From positions 8,503,246 through 8,567,245 of the forward strand of contig OZ017770.1 of assembly GCA_963969345.1 (NCBI GenBank): a DNA stretch of 64,000 nt, given 5' to 3'. The stretch is from Turbatrix aceti. Lineage: Eukaryota > Nematoda > Chromadorea > Rhabditida > Panagrolaimidae. Position numbers and translations under genes: made by a program. The stretch's first letter is position 1. Every line of letters begins with the position of its first letter. The notes under the pieces are model-generated. The model saw only the letters and a list, made by a program, of their open reading frames with translations. It was not told the DNA's origin and searched no databases. Positions 43,249 through 56,574 of the stretch are shown in pieces.

Positions 43249-43785
43249 TTATGAGGTACCCAGGATGAGGGCGACGATCATGCCGTACAGACCCAAGACC
43301 TAGGAAATTTTTCATTATTTTTTAACGATCGGATGATAATAAAAACCAACCTCAGAGAAAATGAGGATAAGAATCATGCCGACGAAAAGCCTGGGCTGCT
43401 GGGCGGTACCGCGGACACCAGCGTCACCGACGATGCCGATAGCGTATCCGGCTCCGAGACCGCAGAGACCACAGGTGAGACCGGCAGCAAGGTGGGCAAA
43501 TCCCTTTTCGAGCGTGTAGTCGTTGCTAGCAGAAGTTACCTTACCCTTGAGAACCATAGCTACGACCAGACCGTAGATACCGATGATACCAGCCATAATA
43601 ACGGGAATGACAGACTTCATGATAAGCTCGGGACGCATGACACCCATGCTGCAGATGCCGACCGCGGATTTGGCAGTGCCATAGGCAGCGCCAAAGACGG
43701 TGAAGATCTGGGCGGATGCGGCACCCATGTACCCGAAGAAGGGCGCATAAGCGGCACGTTCGGCGGCTGCGAGGTCGTAAGACAT
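43249..43785 (-). CDS. vha-2/vha-3: V-ATPase V0 subunit c (16 kDa proteolipid)
   Basis: 161 residues in two exons (intron about 43301-43350). Four TM helices: [20 protein letters not shown] then [38 protein letters not shown]; the Gly-rich third helix ([20 protein letters not shown]); and [19 protein letters not shown]. The proton-carrying Glu is residue 145 in I-F-S-E-V-L. The sequence is nearly that of C. elegans VHA-2/VHA-3 apart from the small loop near residue 88 (SNDYTLEKG), which is strong evidence for a nematode. The c ring translocates protons in acidifying organelles and the excretory and hypodermal membrane. A TTTTTTTTAG acceptor is about 20 nt before the ATG. Confidence 0.97.
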
Positions 43786-45358
43786 GGCTAATCGAAGATT
43801 TGCGCTAAAAAAATTATTATCATTTTGTACATTATGGAAATAAGACAACCGCATGATTGATTAAAAATATCGCAAATGAAAAACATGATCATTGACAAAT
43901 TGTGCAAAGGAATTCTGACTAACAATGCGACACGTACGCGACAACAACCAACACGATTCGCCTATCCCGACTGTCGAAAAAATATAAATATCACAAGCTG
44001 ACCACGGAAGAAGAATAAATTCACCTCCAAGCCAGCCCAACGCTACGACTAATTCCTATAGCCTCTACATGATGTTTGACAAAAGTGTAAGAGAGACGCC
44101 CAAACTCGAAGTCAAAGAACGAAGACCGAAAAACTGTGGATTACACACGAAAACGATTCTCTGCCCGCGAATTTGAAAATTGGTGACCCATCAGGTCTCC
44201 GTCCGTGGAGGCTGAGAGAAGAGAAGTGGAGAGTCATCCATCCCCCCCCCAACCCGCTCACTACAGGCAAGCGTACACCAACGCCGACGGACAACTAAAA
44301 ATCAGACAAACAAGTTTTAATATACCCGGTGCGCAGGCATGTTATGGCCTAACAGAGGTTACGACTGACTAACTACGCTACTAAACAAAGGATGATGGTG
44401 CAAATGCGAGCGACGGCAGCAGCGTGATGAGAACGAAGCAGTCGGGAAACGCAAAACATGAGCATCGGAGTCCCGTGCATGATTTTTGCGTGGAATAACA
44501 AAAAAGAAAGAATAGAAATAAATATTTATTGATTCACACCGGAATGACGCATGAAAATCAATCCTAATCTCACAAACTGAAAAGTTTCAGTGATGATGGT
44601 AATTGTATTGGTTAGTTAAGATCGACATCATATCCAACGATTGATCGACTAATTTGACCTTGAGCTGTCTGACTGCGTGCGCAGGTTCGTCGATCAGCGC
44701 TACACAATGTTCCTTTTTTTCTCCGTTTGCATCGAGTCAGTGTGGTAAGTTCGATCCAGGCGTTTATATTCTCGTCTCGAGTTGTTTTGTTGGTCTTAAT
44801 TAGAAGCAGGGGCATTTTGTGAAAGTGTTACGGTGACAAAAAGGGAAACTGTATCTAACCAATTGGTTATCAATCAGCTGGTTTACGTTATCACGGTCGA
44901 CCAATAACCGTTGACTTGGTTAAACAACCGATAAGGCAAACCTCAAAGAGAATTCCTAAAAATTGTCAGGAATTCTCATTTTAGCTCATTATTTATGTAA
45001 AATACTGTTAACAGCTTTAAGAACACATTCTGAAGAAAAAAAGCGTTAACACAAGCACGTGTACGCATCAATCTTCTTTTTTTTTGCATTTGGACAGCAA
45101 CAATACTAATTCGAGAGTGTTCTGGTTTCAACAACGTCCTTGAGATACAGCTTCCGTCTGTCAAACATTTTTAAGCCGTTTGGAATTGAAAATTGAACAC
45201 CAAACCAGACCATTTTTTCCGGGGTGTCAGTATTGTTCGATTGCTCCCCTCTGTTCTTTCAACACTTGCAATATGTAAAAAAAAATAAAAAATGTTCATT
45301 CTTCTCACAAAATTGATACACCACACAAAAAATAAGGCAAAAAAAAATACAATCTGTA
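43786..45358. other. Intergenic
   Basis: Upstream of the V-ATPase c gene and 3' of the ANKS1-like gene. An ATG-initiated 67-codon minus ORF (44612-44815, MPLLLIKTNKTTRDENINAW) has no recognisable similarity. No gene is called. Confidence 0.45.
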
Positions 45359-48300
45359 CTATAGATTACCCGTATGGCCAAGTGCCATGTTGTAGGCAAG
45401 GTTGAAAGCATGCCCGAGTGTCATGATTATATCGCGAGCCAGTTCCTAAAAAAATATGAAAAATAGAATTTGGATGATACAAAAAAATAACTTACGGCAG
45501 TAAGGACGCAATAAACATGGCAGAAATTCTTGTCACCGTCTTGATAGATGTAGGCAAAGCAGTTGAGGTCAAGTTCATCCTGGCAGACCACTTGGATCCG
45601 GTTGATCTCGTGCTGGACTGCTAGTCGCTAAAAACGGGGGATAAACAAAGAAAATAAAATAAAAAATACAAACATTATTCGAAGAATCGAGAACATTCAC
45701 GCCGTTGACGGAAATTTGAAGAACAACTTGTGGAATTTTTGAGAGTTGCTTTATTCGACCCTGAAAATGGTATATGTTACATATTCAAAAATTTTAAGAT
45801 ATAGATAACATACCTTCAAGGATATCATAGCCCTCCGGCAGTCTTCTGCGCCTTCGACGTTTGAAATCTCAGCCGAGCCGAGGTAATGCGCGGAGTACGA
45901 TGAACACTGATGAAGCAGAAGCGCGGTTTTTTCTTCCCATTTTAAGGAATTGACCCTCGCGTTCGCAGCTTCCTTCAAAGCGGTTGGCGAACTCTGAGCC
46001 GAGACAGTTTGGGGCGTCGGTGGAAGGTTGAGCGAGGATCTGTTGGAGCGATCGCTCACCGCATAGATGGACTGCATAAGTCGCTCGATGTGACCGATGA
46101 GATCGACTCCCATGCGCTAAAAAGTCAGGCTTTATAATTTTAAGTCAGATAAGATGTTTTTTTACCCTGAGATCAGAAACCTGAATACGAGCTGCAATAA
46201 TAGATACCGTGGCTGTGAGATTGTGCTTGGCAAAAGCGCCGAGGTAGTCAATGAGGCACAGAGCACTCAGCCAGTCAGAAGCGTACTCAAAGTTCCCGAC
46301 AAAAGGAATTTCGCTTTTTTTCTGGCTGTCGAGGTATCGCATGACTTGGTGTTGAATGGATTTGTCAATACCCATCTCGACCATGGCTTCCCTCGACAGA
46401 GAACCTTTCATAAAAGGCACCACGTCAAATCCGTTTCTCTCCAAAATAGCGGCTATTTCAGACGATCGGCTAAGCGGAAGCCCAATTTGCACATTCAGCC
46501 AAGATGCAACAGATTTTGCGGATTTGCCGTTGGCTGCATAGGGCCGGCTGAGAGCTGCAAGGTCTTCGTGGGCACTGGGGTAGGTGAACACCCCTGGCGT
46601 CTGGGACTCCTGAGCTGAAGGCTGCATCTGATCTCCGTTGGGATTCAGTTGAAGCGTCAGCGCCCGGGATTTACGATTTCTGACGCTTACTGCTACTTGC
46701 GAATTTGTAGTTGGTTCTGCGAAAAAAGAATCTCGTCGAAGAGCGCTTAGGATTTCTTCAATCTTTCTCCAGCCTTCAGCCTGGTCCATGTCGTTGGCAA
46801 TCGCCGATGGCGAGCGTCCACTGTTCGCTGCAGATGCGGCAGAGCGCTTAGGCTGTCTCATGGAAACGACGACGTTGGTGGACTCTTTGGTGTCTTGAAG
46901 CCTCGCAATTCCGCTGTTAACGCTGCCTTGAGACGGCGACTGTGAAGATGATGAAAAACGAGAAACGTGTGGTGACGAACACGATGAGTCAACCGGCATT
47001 TCTCCAGAAGCTGAAAACAACAAAACTTATATAACAGTAGATAAAAAGACAAAATGCGGACTGACAAAGTGACTCAGGTAAGGTGATAACAACATCGGGA
47101 GTGTGCTTGACAGGAGTGGTAACCGTAGCAGGAGGCACAGGTGAGCAATCATGACCCTGAAAAAAATTCAGCTAGGGATGATAGGACAAACAAACACAGG
47201 ACAAACCTGAAGCAAGTCTTCATGCATGGAAATAAGAGTTCGGTCCTCGGATGTAGTTGTCACCGACCGGCGCAATCTATCATCTATGGGATTCAAAACG
47301 CGCTCCGGAGACATGGAAATCAAGCTTGTGCAAGTCGAATTTCCTAGTTCTTCTGGCATCGCCAGCGGAGCTTTGCTATTGAGCGATTGCAAGTCGGGGG
47401 AAATTGCTAAAATGATTTACAACTATGTATTTGTTGACAAATGTTAAAAAAAATAAAAGGGCTAACAGCGTTCAAGCGGAGCGGAAGCAAAAGTAACGTT
47501 GAGCGAATTACAACTTTTCTGCTTTTCCGAAATTAAATTTTCATAAGTCTTGGACGGCTTGGGTGGCTTCCTCGGTGGCAGCATGCCAAATGGCTTGGAT
47601 TTAGGAGACGGTTTTTCTCCGGTAGAAGTGGGTTTAAAAAACACATCGTTAAGGATAGACGGACGCTGAGGGTTGGAAAACTTGACTGCAAGAGGGTAAA
47701 AAGCGGATAAAAGCGGAAGAGACACAATAAATGAATAATTTATAGCCTACCAGCTGGGATGGTTCGTGTACCATCGCTGCGTTCATTCGATCTCGCAGCT
47801 ATTGCCCGACCTGTGGCCTGCGATGTCGTGCCAGTCTTGTGCGTGCCGTGATTTGCACATTCGTGGGTCCATTTATGATGTCCTCCGAGGGGTCGATTGT
47901 CATATGGCTGCGGGATGTTGTTATACATCGGGCCATCGTATTTAGACTGCCAGGTTTGATAATTTGGTGGAGGCTGATACGAGCAGCCCGAATCGCAGTT
48001 GGATGAATGCGCGCTGCTGCTATCGGGTGCAGGTGCAGGTGCGGTGGTCACCTGACCCGGAGGCGCGTGTCCACTTCGCCGAGCTGCTGTATGACGTGTC
48101 TTGGAATTCGGTGACGTGACCGGGAATTTTGGAATGCTTCTGTTGCCCGAGGAAGTCGATGCAACTGAGGGAGAGAGGGAAGAATGGTTGCTGACGCTGT
48201 CAATGCTCGGATCGAGGGTCGAGTTATTCAACTCCGACCCGTTTTCTTCAGAAATTATATGTTCAACTACCATCGAAGGCGGATGATAGATATCACCATA

Positions 48301-49687
48301 GGAAGTCGCTGATTCGTGTTTTCCATTGAGTGCAATCGAATTCTCAGGCAAAGACCGCCAAATAATGTTTGGATCGTCATTCATGCTTTTCTGTGAACGA
48401 GTTGCAGCCGGGTCAAAATTCTCGATGGCTTTTCGGCACTCAGCCCATCCCTCACGGCTCTGCATGATCTGCGTCAAGTCAGTTGCCTTCTGATTTTCGT
48501 GTTCTTCAACTTTCTCCAGTGCAGTCTTTCCGTGACTATCCTTGACCGCAGGATCGATGCCATAATGCAACAAAATTCGTACAGCATCTGCCTTGCCATA
48601 GAGCGCGGCAACATGCAAAGCAGTTCCCTCCTCAGTCACATAGTTGATGTTAAAGCCAGATTCACAAAGCACTTTCAGGCATTCCGTATGGCCGTTCCGA
48701 GCTGCTACATGCAGAGGATAAACGACGTGCTGGGAGATGGTTTTGTTGTCTGAGCGAGAGCATTGCGCGGCGCTCTAAAAATGTTACAACTCCATTAGTC
48801 TTCGGAGCGTTCCTAGGGGAATTGTATATTTTGGTCTCCTAGCAATCAATACGTTTTGAGTGGGTGGTTTGGATTCAATAAAGCAGGGAAGAGAACCATA
48901 TCAGCATGTTTTCATCTTTCAAGTTACATAACAAACCTGAAGAGCTAATTCGGGGCAATGGCAGACCAAAAGCCGGCAAACATTTTCCTTTCCGCACCTA
49001 GCTGCAATGTCCAGCGCTGTTTCGTATCTCGCATTTCTGAGTTGCACGTTTGCACGATTCTAAATTTATTAAATAATTATTTTCTGTGATTTTGCATTGT
49101 AAATTTTTTTTTTATCTAACCTGAAGCAAAGTCAGGACAACTTTTCCGTGTCCATACTGTGAGCTGAGGTGAAGCGAAGACTCTTTTGCATTGTTCACCG
49201 CATCAACCGTTGACGGATTGGCTTCGAGTAAGCACTAAAAGCGAAATTTTTTTTTCATAGCAAGGGTGAAGACAAACAGGTTAATCCATCACTACTTGCC
49301 TTGACAACGACATCATGACCGTTCCAGGCAGCAAGATGGATTGGCAGACAACCGCGCTGATCCTTTGACGTTACCAGCTGATCGTCGTGATCAATGAGGA
49401 GCTTAACGACGCTTATGTGTCCGTTACGGGCTGCCCAGTGCAAAGACGTGTAAGCTGTTACTGGATCACGAATTGCTGCTAGCCAGCCGGCATTTGGAGT
49501 ATTTGAACGAAGAAAACTGAAAAACAAGTAATTAATATTATAAGATGGCAAAAAATAAACAAAAAACAAACTTTAATTTGGATTTCTTGGTTTTTGTTTG
49601 AATCCAAGCAGCAACTTTTTCTACGTTTCCGGATCGACAGAGGTGAAATAAGTCGTGCGAAGTCAGGGATATATCCTTGCCACCCAT
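45359..49687 (-). CDS. ANKS1-like: ANKS1/Odin-type adaptor (ankyrin, SAM, SAM, PTB)
   Basis: About 13 exons and about 1,180 residues. The ATG at 49687 opens MGGKDISLTSHDLFHLCRSG. About six ankyrin repeats follow (for example TSLHWAARNGHISVVKLLID, LPIHLAAWNGHDVVVK, LHVAARNGHTECLKVL, ALHVAALYGKADAVRILLHY). A long disordered Ser/Pro linker carries PPRKPPKPSKTYENL, a possible SH3/phosphotyrosine docking segment. SAM1 (about 46520-46330) has VASWLNVQIGLPL and MVEMGI; SAM2 (about 46270-46060) has WLSALCLIDYLGAFAK and RRMGVDLIGHIERLM. The PTB domain (about 45960-45360) has SAHYLGSAEISNVEGAEDC, INRIQVVCQDELDLNCFAYI and CHVYCVLTAELARDI. Odin-family proteins bind Eph/EGF receptors and control their turnover. 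Confidence 0.93.
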
Positions 49688-52600
49688 GGCAGTCTTCAGT
49701 CCAAAAAAAGTAAAAATTCTTACAAATAAACTTTTGTCGTCATCTCTGTCAATAGAGAAGGAATTTAAAGGTTACGTTTTAACTGAAAAAAAAGTTAGTG
49801 TTGAGCAGAGGGGCCTGCATGCTGTTGATCTTGCACGTATAGAAAAAAAAGTTTGATAACATACGCAAACGAATGATAACAATGTAGTGACTGACGCGTT
49901 TGATCAATTAAAAGTATGTACCAAACCAATGTTGCGGGTGACGCGCGTTCAAAACGGAGCCATAAAACAGTTTTACTGATAAAAGCGTGCTAAATATCGG
50001 TTTGAAAAACTATAAAACCAAATAGAATCCATTTTATGGAACAGTAGCTCGGGGTGTGAATTTCTTCGACTACAATTTTTTTTATGAAAAAAATATGGGA
50101 CGGGAGAGAAAAGGCAGTTGATAAACAAAAATACCTGTTTGAAATGAATTCCAAGAAAAAAGTTTGCAATACTTTTTCCCGATGCAACCCGTTCCTGCAT
50201 TCTAAGTTGATAAAAAATGAAAATCTGATTAAAATAACCCCGTGGCGCTTATTGAACAAACACCGATAAAAAAGCGCATAAAATGATTTTAAATGAGCAA
50301 AAAATCATGAAAAACACATTTTTGCCTAGTTTCAATCTCGGCAGCCGGTTGCCTTGTTGCCCGGCGTCCATTCGCGTGTCGACACGGTACATAACAATAA
50401 AATATAATGTAAATGACAATTGTTTGCAAGGCCATCCTCCTGCCAACCAAAGCGACTTATGAGGAACAAAAAAAAAGAAAACAAAATCACGACATTAGAT
50501 TTAGTGTGAGAAAATCATTTGGTGTGGATAATTGTTGCCAGATAATCCATTAGCATATTTATGAATGGAGTCTGAGTACTCTCACATCACTCACAGAACG
50601 AACGGGGATCCCGGAGAGGAAAGGGTGACGAGAGGGCAAGTTGAACGCAGGCCAAAAAGAAGTGGTCATTGCTTGCCATATGTTAATTTCTCCAAAACTG
50701 GTCATCCCTCCCCCTTCCCTCTTGGGTGGCTACCAAACTCCGCATAGCTATGCATAGACAACTATCAACGCCAAAAGAATAATAAAGAAACAAACAAGCA
50801 ATAAGGAAAACTTCAAAGCCAAAGCTTGTAAAACAGCCACCGCTAACGATCTGGCACTTGATTAAGAATACCTAGGAGGACGCAAAGCTGTTACCGTGAT
50901 GTTAAAAAAGAGTTGTACAACGATTTGGAAGGAGGGGAAAAGAGGAACAATTGTCACTGCTCAAAGGGAAAAAAAGCACATAAGTAAAGGCATTATGGAC
51001 GACACATTCTCTATGAACGCAAATCAATCACATAAGGTTGATCATTCACGGGAAGTGCTTGAAAAATGCCCTGGAGGAAAAAAAGTGCACTCAGCTGGGG
51101 GAATGAAACAGACAACAGCTATGATTCATTCATTTAGCTGGGTGCAGGCGGTGCACTTCCTTTTTTTTAAATTTTTGGAGTGTGATTAAAAATTTGTAAA
51201 TGAGCTATTAAAAGATAGTTAGTAAATGAATTCATCAATTAAATACAAACGATAACGTTATCTGTCTTCTGGACAAGTTGACAAGTGGTGCATCAACAAG
51301 AGAGCAACCAAGGGCCAAGGTGTGAGTCAGCTTTATATTTATTTCCCCCCTCACATCGATTGATCGGTCACCACGTTGTTACCAACCCTTCCACCTTCAG
51401 TCACACCTTTTGGATTGACGGGGTCTCAGTCAAGCTAGGCCTGGCTGGCTCAATATGTACAGCTTCGTCTGGTCGCCGGTCTCTTTTAGTAAAATTAATG
51501 AGCAAGTCCTTGGTCAGGGTAAACGAAGATCGGTAACAAAAGGAGAATCGCCGACAGGCATCTTTCGCGGAAAGGTTGAGAAGGTGATTAGACGACTGGA
51601 AAAACAGTAATCCTGTTTGAAAATTGTCGAAAATAAAGTCAGGATTTGCATTTTTGCAGCGGTTTTTTTTTACAGAATAAAAAAAATAATTGGGAACCAA
51701 TTAAAATTGAAAGATTATTTTTAGCCTTCAGGCACCGTAAAAAAATCAGAAAACAGGTAAACACCACGAGACCCTGCAACCAACTATACACCTGGGATGC
51801 GGAATGGTGTAAAAAGACAGGAGTTCTCGCAACCAACGCAGAAGCTTTGAATTCTCATCTGAATTCAAAAAAGTCTTCACTTCTCGCAGCGAGAAAAAAA
51901 GAGCCTGCGACTTTGAACGACATGTTCGGTCGACAGGATGACTAATAGAAAATCACAGCTTCACAGAACCACTGATAAAAGAGATGGAACGCAGAGAAAA
52001 AACAATATTTTTACATGCAATAAAAGAGTTGTAAAGTAAGAGATATAATATAGATAAAAAGACGGAAGACAGCATGGTTCGGGGTCTGGCATCTATTCAT
52101 TTTCGTTTTTCGTCCATTGACCGCATTAAGGATGAACAATTGTTTTCCTTGGAGTCGGGAGAGGGGAGGGGGACGGGCACCGTGCATAGCAAGGCTTGAT
52201 GTTGTAAGCTTAACCAACATCAGTTTTTGTTGTCATTGCAACACCAAAAAAATAGCCTAGAGGAAGGAACAGAAAAAAAACACATCGAACGCAGACGGGA
52301 AAGGGGATAAAGAGCAGTTCGGGTCCGTGGACTCTTTTGCGCTATTTATTCTGTGAGTCAGTTTTGGAAGTACGTCGTACCCAGAGGGACAATTGCTTCT
52401 CCCGTCAGAAGAGCGCGCTTCCTCAAAATATTTTGGGGTGGACGATGCGCGCTGCGCAAATCCCTTTGGGCCATTTGGGTTGGGGAAAATAATTTGAATA
52501 AAATTTTTATTTAACAAATAAGCGTTCGTTTTTAAAAACACGAAATTTTTGCGTAGAATTCCAAAAAAAATTGGCATGAAAACGGCATTTCATTTTTTTA

Positions 52601-53401
52601 CGATTTTTAATCTCTAATTTAAGCGAAGCAATTAAAAATAAATTAAAAGTCAAATTTTAATGATCAACAACAAAAAAAACCGTTAACGCACTTTTTTTCA
52701 AATTAGTGCATGCATGCGTAATAATTCGGCCTTTAAAAAAATCATCCTTTTGCAACAGAAAAAAAAGCATCATGATCAACTGAATCAAAAAAAGGAAAAA
52801 AAGCATCCGCAAGAACACAGGAAAGCGAGCGGTATCGCTTGCTTCTTCGAATCGAGTACAAAGCGATTGAACAAACTTGAACGCTGTGTATTTTTGGGGT
52901 TACTTTTGTTATGGTGTTGCAGGAGGCAGTGGTAGTAGGGTGGATGAATGAGATACACACCTATGCGCAGCATCACAGGAGTCAGGAGTGTAGACGCGGG
53001 TTACTACCGAGTGTCGCCTTTAATGTTTACTTCTTGCGCAAAGGTCCACTCGCGGGTTTTTACTGCTGCATGAGACTTTCTCTCCAACTTCCACCTTTAA
53101 TCGCGTACAGAAGGCGACCCTTTTCTTTTTTGTCCGGCGATCACTCCGGTCAGTCCGTCGGTGAAGGAAGACCGTCGGCGTCTTCAATCCTGACACTTAT
53201 GTTATTCCATGAAGGATTTTATTGATCGTCTATCCCTATTTTCACGGATACGTCACATGTACCAGTCTATCCTGTAGGGGTGTACTAAACATTTTTTTAT
53301 TCTTGAAACAATAAATATTGGCCCCACACCCCTGGTTGCCCCCGCTGTTCGTCATATATTGTATTTCCGCTTTTTGTTTGTCTAGTTTGCAAAAAGCAAA
53401 A
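49688..53401. other. Long intergenic region
   Basis: 3.7 kb without a supportable gene. The only protein-like stretch is near 51749-51945 (plus): after an AAACAG acceptor the frame reads NQLYTWDAEWCKKTG and ends ATLNDMFGRQDD*, which could be a terminal exon. I could not find partner exons. Confidence 0.45.
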
Positions 53402-54969
53402 ATGAATAATCATCGCTCCAAGCTTTTTGCACTAATTGCCATTTTGATTATTGATCTGCTCTGTTTTACCTGTATTCTGCCGTTGTTTCCGTCAATTTTG
53501 GATGGATACGCAAAAGCTGTACCTGAGGTTTGATCTTTTACGTGGCTTAGAAAATGTTTACAAAGCGGTTTATTCTCTAGGACGTACTCTACGCTCGCTA
53601 CAAATCCTTCCTCCGTTATATCCAGGATTTAATCGGTGTCCCAAACCTCGAACGTTATAATAACGTTTTTCTGGGCGGTGTACTGGGATCCCTGTTTAGT
53701 TTCCTCCAATACACGTCGTCACCGATCCTAGGAGCTTTATCCGACCGATGGGGTCGCAAGCCAGTGCTTATTGCATCGGTTATTGGATCCCTGGCATCCT
53801 ACGTCGTAAGTTTGAATTGATAAAAACAGAAAAATATAAACTATTATAGATCTGGTCCATTAGCAGCACGTTTGCGCTGTTTGTTTTTTCCCGAGTCATC
53901 GGTGGACTTTCCAAGGCCAGTGTATCAATCTCGATCGCCATTGTCTCTGACCTTTGCTCGCTTGCCGATCGAGGTCGCGGCATGGCACTTGTCGGTGTCG
54001 CCTTTTCGGTTGCTTTTGTCGCTGGCCCAAGCATTGGCGCTTACTTTTCCATAATCGGGAAATCAGGCGGAATTTTCAACGCTCCGCACTTTGCAATTGC
54101 TCTTACAATTGTCGAATTGGTGCTTATCGTACTTTTCTTGCCTGAAACTCTTTCCGAAAATTCGGTATGCTAGTTGAACATTTTTGTAAACCAGTTATTT
54201 ATTTATTTTTTCAGAAAAATGAACGTATATCCTCCGCGGCAGATTTCATAAATCCAACTTCACTATTTTCGTTCAAAGTGATTTCGACAAAAGTACCAGC
54301 AGAGCAACTTCGTAAAATTGTGTCATATGGATGGATTTATTTCTTTTACCTTTTTATATTCTCGGCTTTGGAGTTTACGTTAACTTTTTATACTCACCTG
54401 AAGTTTCAATATACTGGAATGCAGCAGGGTCGTATGTATTTCTTTGTCGGACTGCTCATGATTCTGACTCAGGGTGGATTTGTTCGAAGAATCCGGCCTG
54501 AAAAACATCATATTATGGTGCGTTTTGGACTCCTTGCCATCATTCCTGGTTACCTCATCATCGCGCTAGCAGACCGACAATCTGTGTTCTTCATTGGTCT
54601 GATGTTGTACTCCATAGGTGAGTTTGTCTTACTAATGACCTCCTTTCAACGAGTCGTTTCAGCTTCTGCGGTCGTCGTGCCCTGTCTGACAACCCTGGTG
54701 TCTCAATTGTCACCTGAAGAGACAAAAGGTGCAACCATGGGTGTTTTTCGAAGCTTGGGTGCGCTTTCGCGTGCTTGTGGTCCGGCTTTTGGTTCTCTCG
54801 GTAAGTTTTTTTTTGTTGTATAAAAATTTTTAATTTTTTTATATTTTTAGTTTTCTGGCTCCTCGGTCCTTCCTACTGCTACGCCCTTGGCGCTGTTGCC
54901 TTCGCTCTGCCTCTGTTCCTACTCAAACGCATGCAAGCTGTCTCGAAACAAGATCTAAAAGTCGAGTAA
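53402..54969 (+). CDS. MFSD10-like: MFSD10-like major facilitator transporter
   Basis: Six exons, about 430 residues, 12 TM helices. TM1 is KLFALIAILIIDLLCFTCIL. The loop 2-3 motif A is intact as G-A-L-S-D-R-W-G-R-K-P-V-L (53730-53766). TM4-TM5 contain FVFSRVIGGLSKASVSISIA and a GPSIGAYFS antiporter-like motif. The second half has LEFTLTFYTHLKFQYTGMQQ, a loop 8-9 RRIRPEKH, and a terminal TM (CYALGAVAFALPLFLL) ending LKVE. The Q-Y-T-S-S-P-x-L-G-x-L-S-D pattern is typical of MFSD10/TETRAN, relatives of bacterial tetracycline efflux pumps thought to export organic anions. A TTTGTCTAG acceptor lies 17 nt before the ATG, and the exon before 53538 ends at A-V-P-E. Confidence 0.85.
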
Positions 54970-55084
54970 ACACTTTTCAAACAGTCATATGGGTTATTCT
55001 GGTGCTGGTTTTTTATATTTTTTCTCGGTAATTCTTATAATTTATTTTTAACATACATTTTTGTAATTTAAAATTATAAATTAT

Positions 55085-55474
55085 TTATAAACGTGCTTTC
55101 GGATCTGCAATATCCGTGAGGAAAGCGTAGCACTTGATATCCTTGAACGCAGACAGACAGTAAAGACGGGTGCTTGTAATATAGCTGAAATCGCCTTGCG
55201 CGCAGATAACGTTGAATTTGCCACCGATTTCACTTTCTGCAGCTGCCATAATTCCAAATTTGGATTGTTTAACATCATCGCTCATTTCCTATAATTTGCA
55301 TAACTTTTTTGGACGGAAACAAAAAATGCAAACCCTTCGCATGATATTTAGAAGCTGATCGCTGTTGCACCGAGAATCTGCTAGGTCGAAGATATCCGTT
55401 ACACCACGGGAACCAGGGGGAGCACAATGTACGGCCTGTAGCATAAAGACAGCAACAAATAGAAGTAGTTTCAT
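55085..55474 (-). CDS. Secreted ground-like domain protein
   Basis: About 114 residues in two exons (intron about 55290-55334). The signal peptide is MKLLLFVAVFMLQAVHC. The mature part has the ground-like layout: C-N-S-D-Q-L-L-N-I-M, then FGIMAAAESEIGGKFNVICA, then QGDFSYITSTRLYC, and a final Cys in I-K-C-Y-A-F. The domain is essentially nematode-specific and distantly related to hedgehog-related (grd/grl) proteins secreted by hypodermis and glia. The four conserved cysteines are present. It is one of the shortest forms, with no N-terminal Pro/Cys region. Confidence 0.85.
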
Positions 55475-56259
55475 GACGTCAATAATATTTTTTTGAAAAA
55501 TTTTTAGAGAAGAATGAGTCGTTTTTTCCAGAAAACAGCAAACTGAGAGCATTTATCCCGTTAAATACAGAACGTTATCTGGGGATCTGATTTGATATCG
55601 AGGTTACTTCCGTCAATAAAATGACTTAAACTGTTCAGTTTTATTCGAAACCTGTTTTCGTCAATCTTTCATAAAAAAATTAGTGATTCTCCATTTTTGG
55701 CTGCATATGTTTTTTATTAACCTACGTTTTAAATTTTTTTTCGCACAAAGATGGTGTTCGACTCATTAATTCAACGATTTCGGGCATGCACTTTTGTCTG
55801 ACTAAAGAAAGGGGAGGAGAAAATGCTTCTCAAATTGTTTACAAACATAAAAAACTAATTTGTTAAGGTAATTCCATTATTATTCATGAACTCTTTTGTC
55901 ATCGTTAAAAATTACCGTCGTTTGTTCCGCAAGTTTTACTTTGTTGTATCGCATATGCATATTTTGTTACGTTGATTTATCGAAAATTTTATAGTTGTTT
56001 TTGTCATTATGCAACTACTATAAAATGACAAAATGCCGTCGAGAACGGAACGGTACCGAGCAACAATCAAAATCCTGACTGGTATAAAGATGATCCACAT
56101 TGAAATCACGAGTTCAGCGTTGTCAAACACGTAGAAAATAACATTATAAAATATATGTACTGCAATGTGTTTTCAGTCATCTTTAAAACCAACTTTTACT
56201 CAGATTTAAAAAAAACAAACAAACAAAAAAACAAACAAACGACAAATGCCCCACCCGGC
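55475..56259. other. Intergenic
   Basis: AT-rich. A near-perfect inverted repeat flanks TTTTATAGTTGTTTTTG...CTACTATAAAA (55988-56022). No gene is supported. Confidence 0.5.
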
Positions 56260-56574
56260 CTATTCCAGATTTTCAGGCTTTTCGCCGGGGGGTTCGTTGA
56301 CGATGACGTCGTGTTCTTCGTCATCTTCCTCGTCTTCGTCATCGGAGTCGTCATCGGAGCGTTCGCTGCTAAGGAAGTCAAAGTCGTGGCCGCTGGTACC
56401 CGGAGCAGTGGGTGGAGAGTACGGGTTTATGAGGCGCTGGGTACCGGTATTCTTGTCCTCGCCGGTGTTTACGATTTCGGACGTCGTCTTCGCGTCTTCG
56501 CCTTCCTTCGGAGTGACAAGTTCGGGGACGCTATCGATAGCCTCGCCGTCGGTCTTGGATTTTGAGGCAGACAT
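56260..56574 (-). CDS. Small acidic disordered protein
   Basis: 104 residues, one exon. The start ATG at 56574 (MSASKSKTDGEAIDSVPELV) directly follows a TTTTGCCAG acceptor. The C-terminal third is an acidic run (SERSDDDSDDEDEEDDEEHD) followed by a short Pro/Glu end. The middle has NPYSPPTAPGTSGHDFDFLS. No fold or domain is recognised. Such proteins are often nuclear or chaperone-like, but nothing here identifies a role. The acid-coding bias could inflate the ORF, yet the acceptor/ATG arrangement supports it. Confidence 0.55.
   Translation of the reverse strand: MSASKSKTDGEAIDSVPELVTPKEGEDAKTTSEIVNTGEDKNTGTQRLINPYSPPTAPGTSGHDFDFLSSERSDDDSDDEDEEDDEEHDVIVNEPPGEKPENLE

Noticed and set aside
43333..43791. 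152-codon plus ORF opposite the V-ATPase c gene
   Set aside because: Pure antisense of a strongly conserved coding exon.
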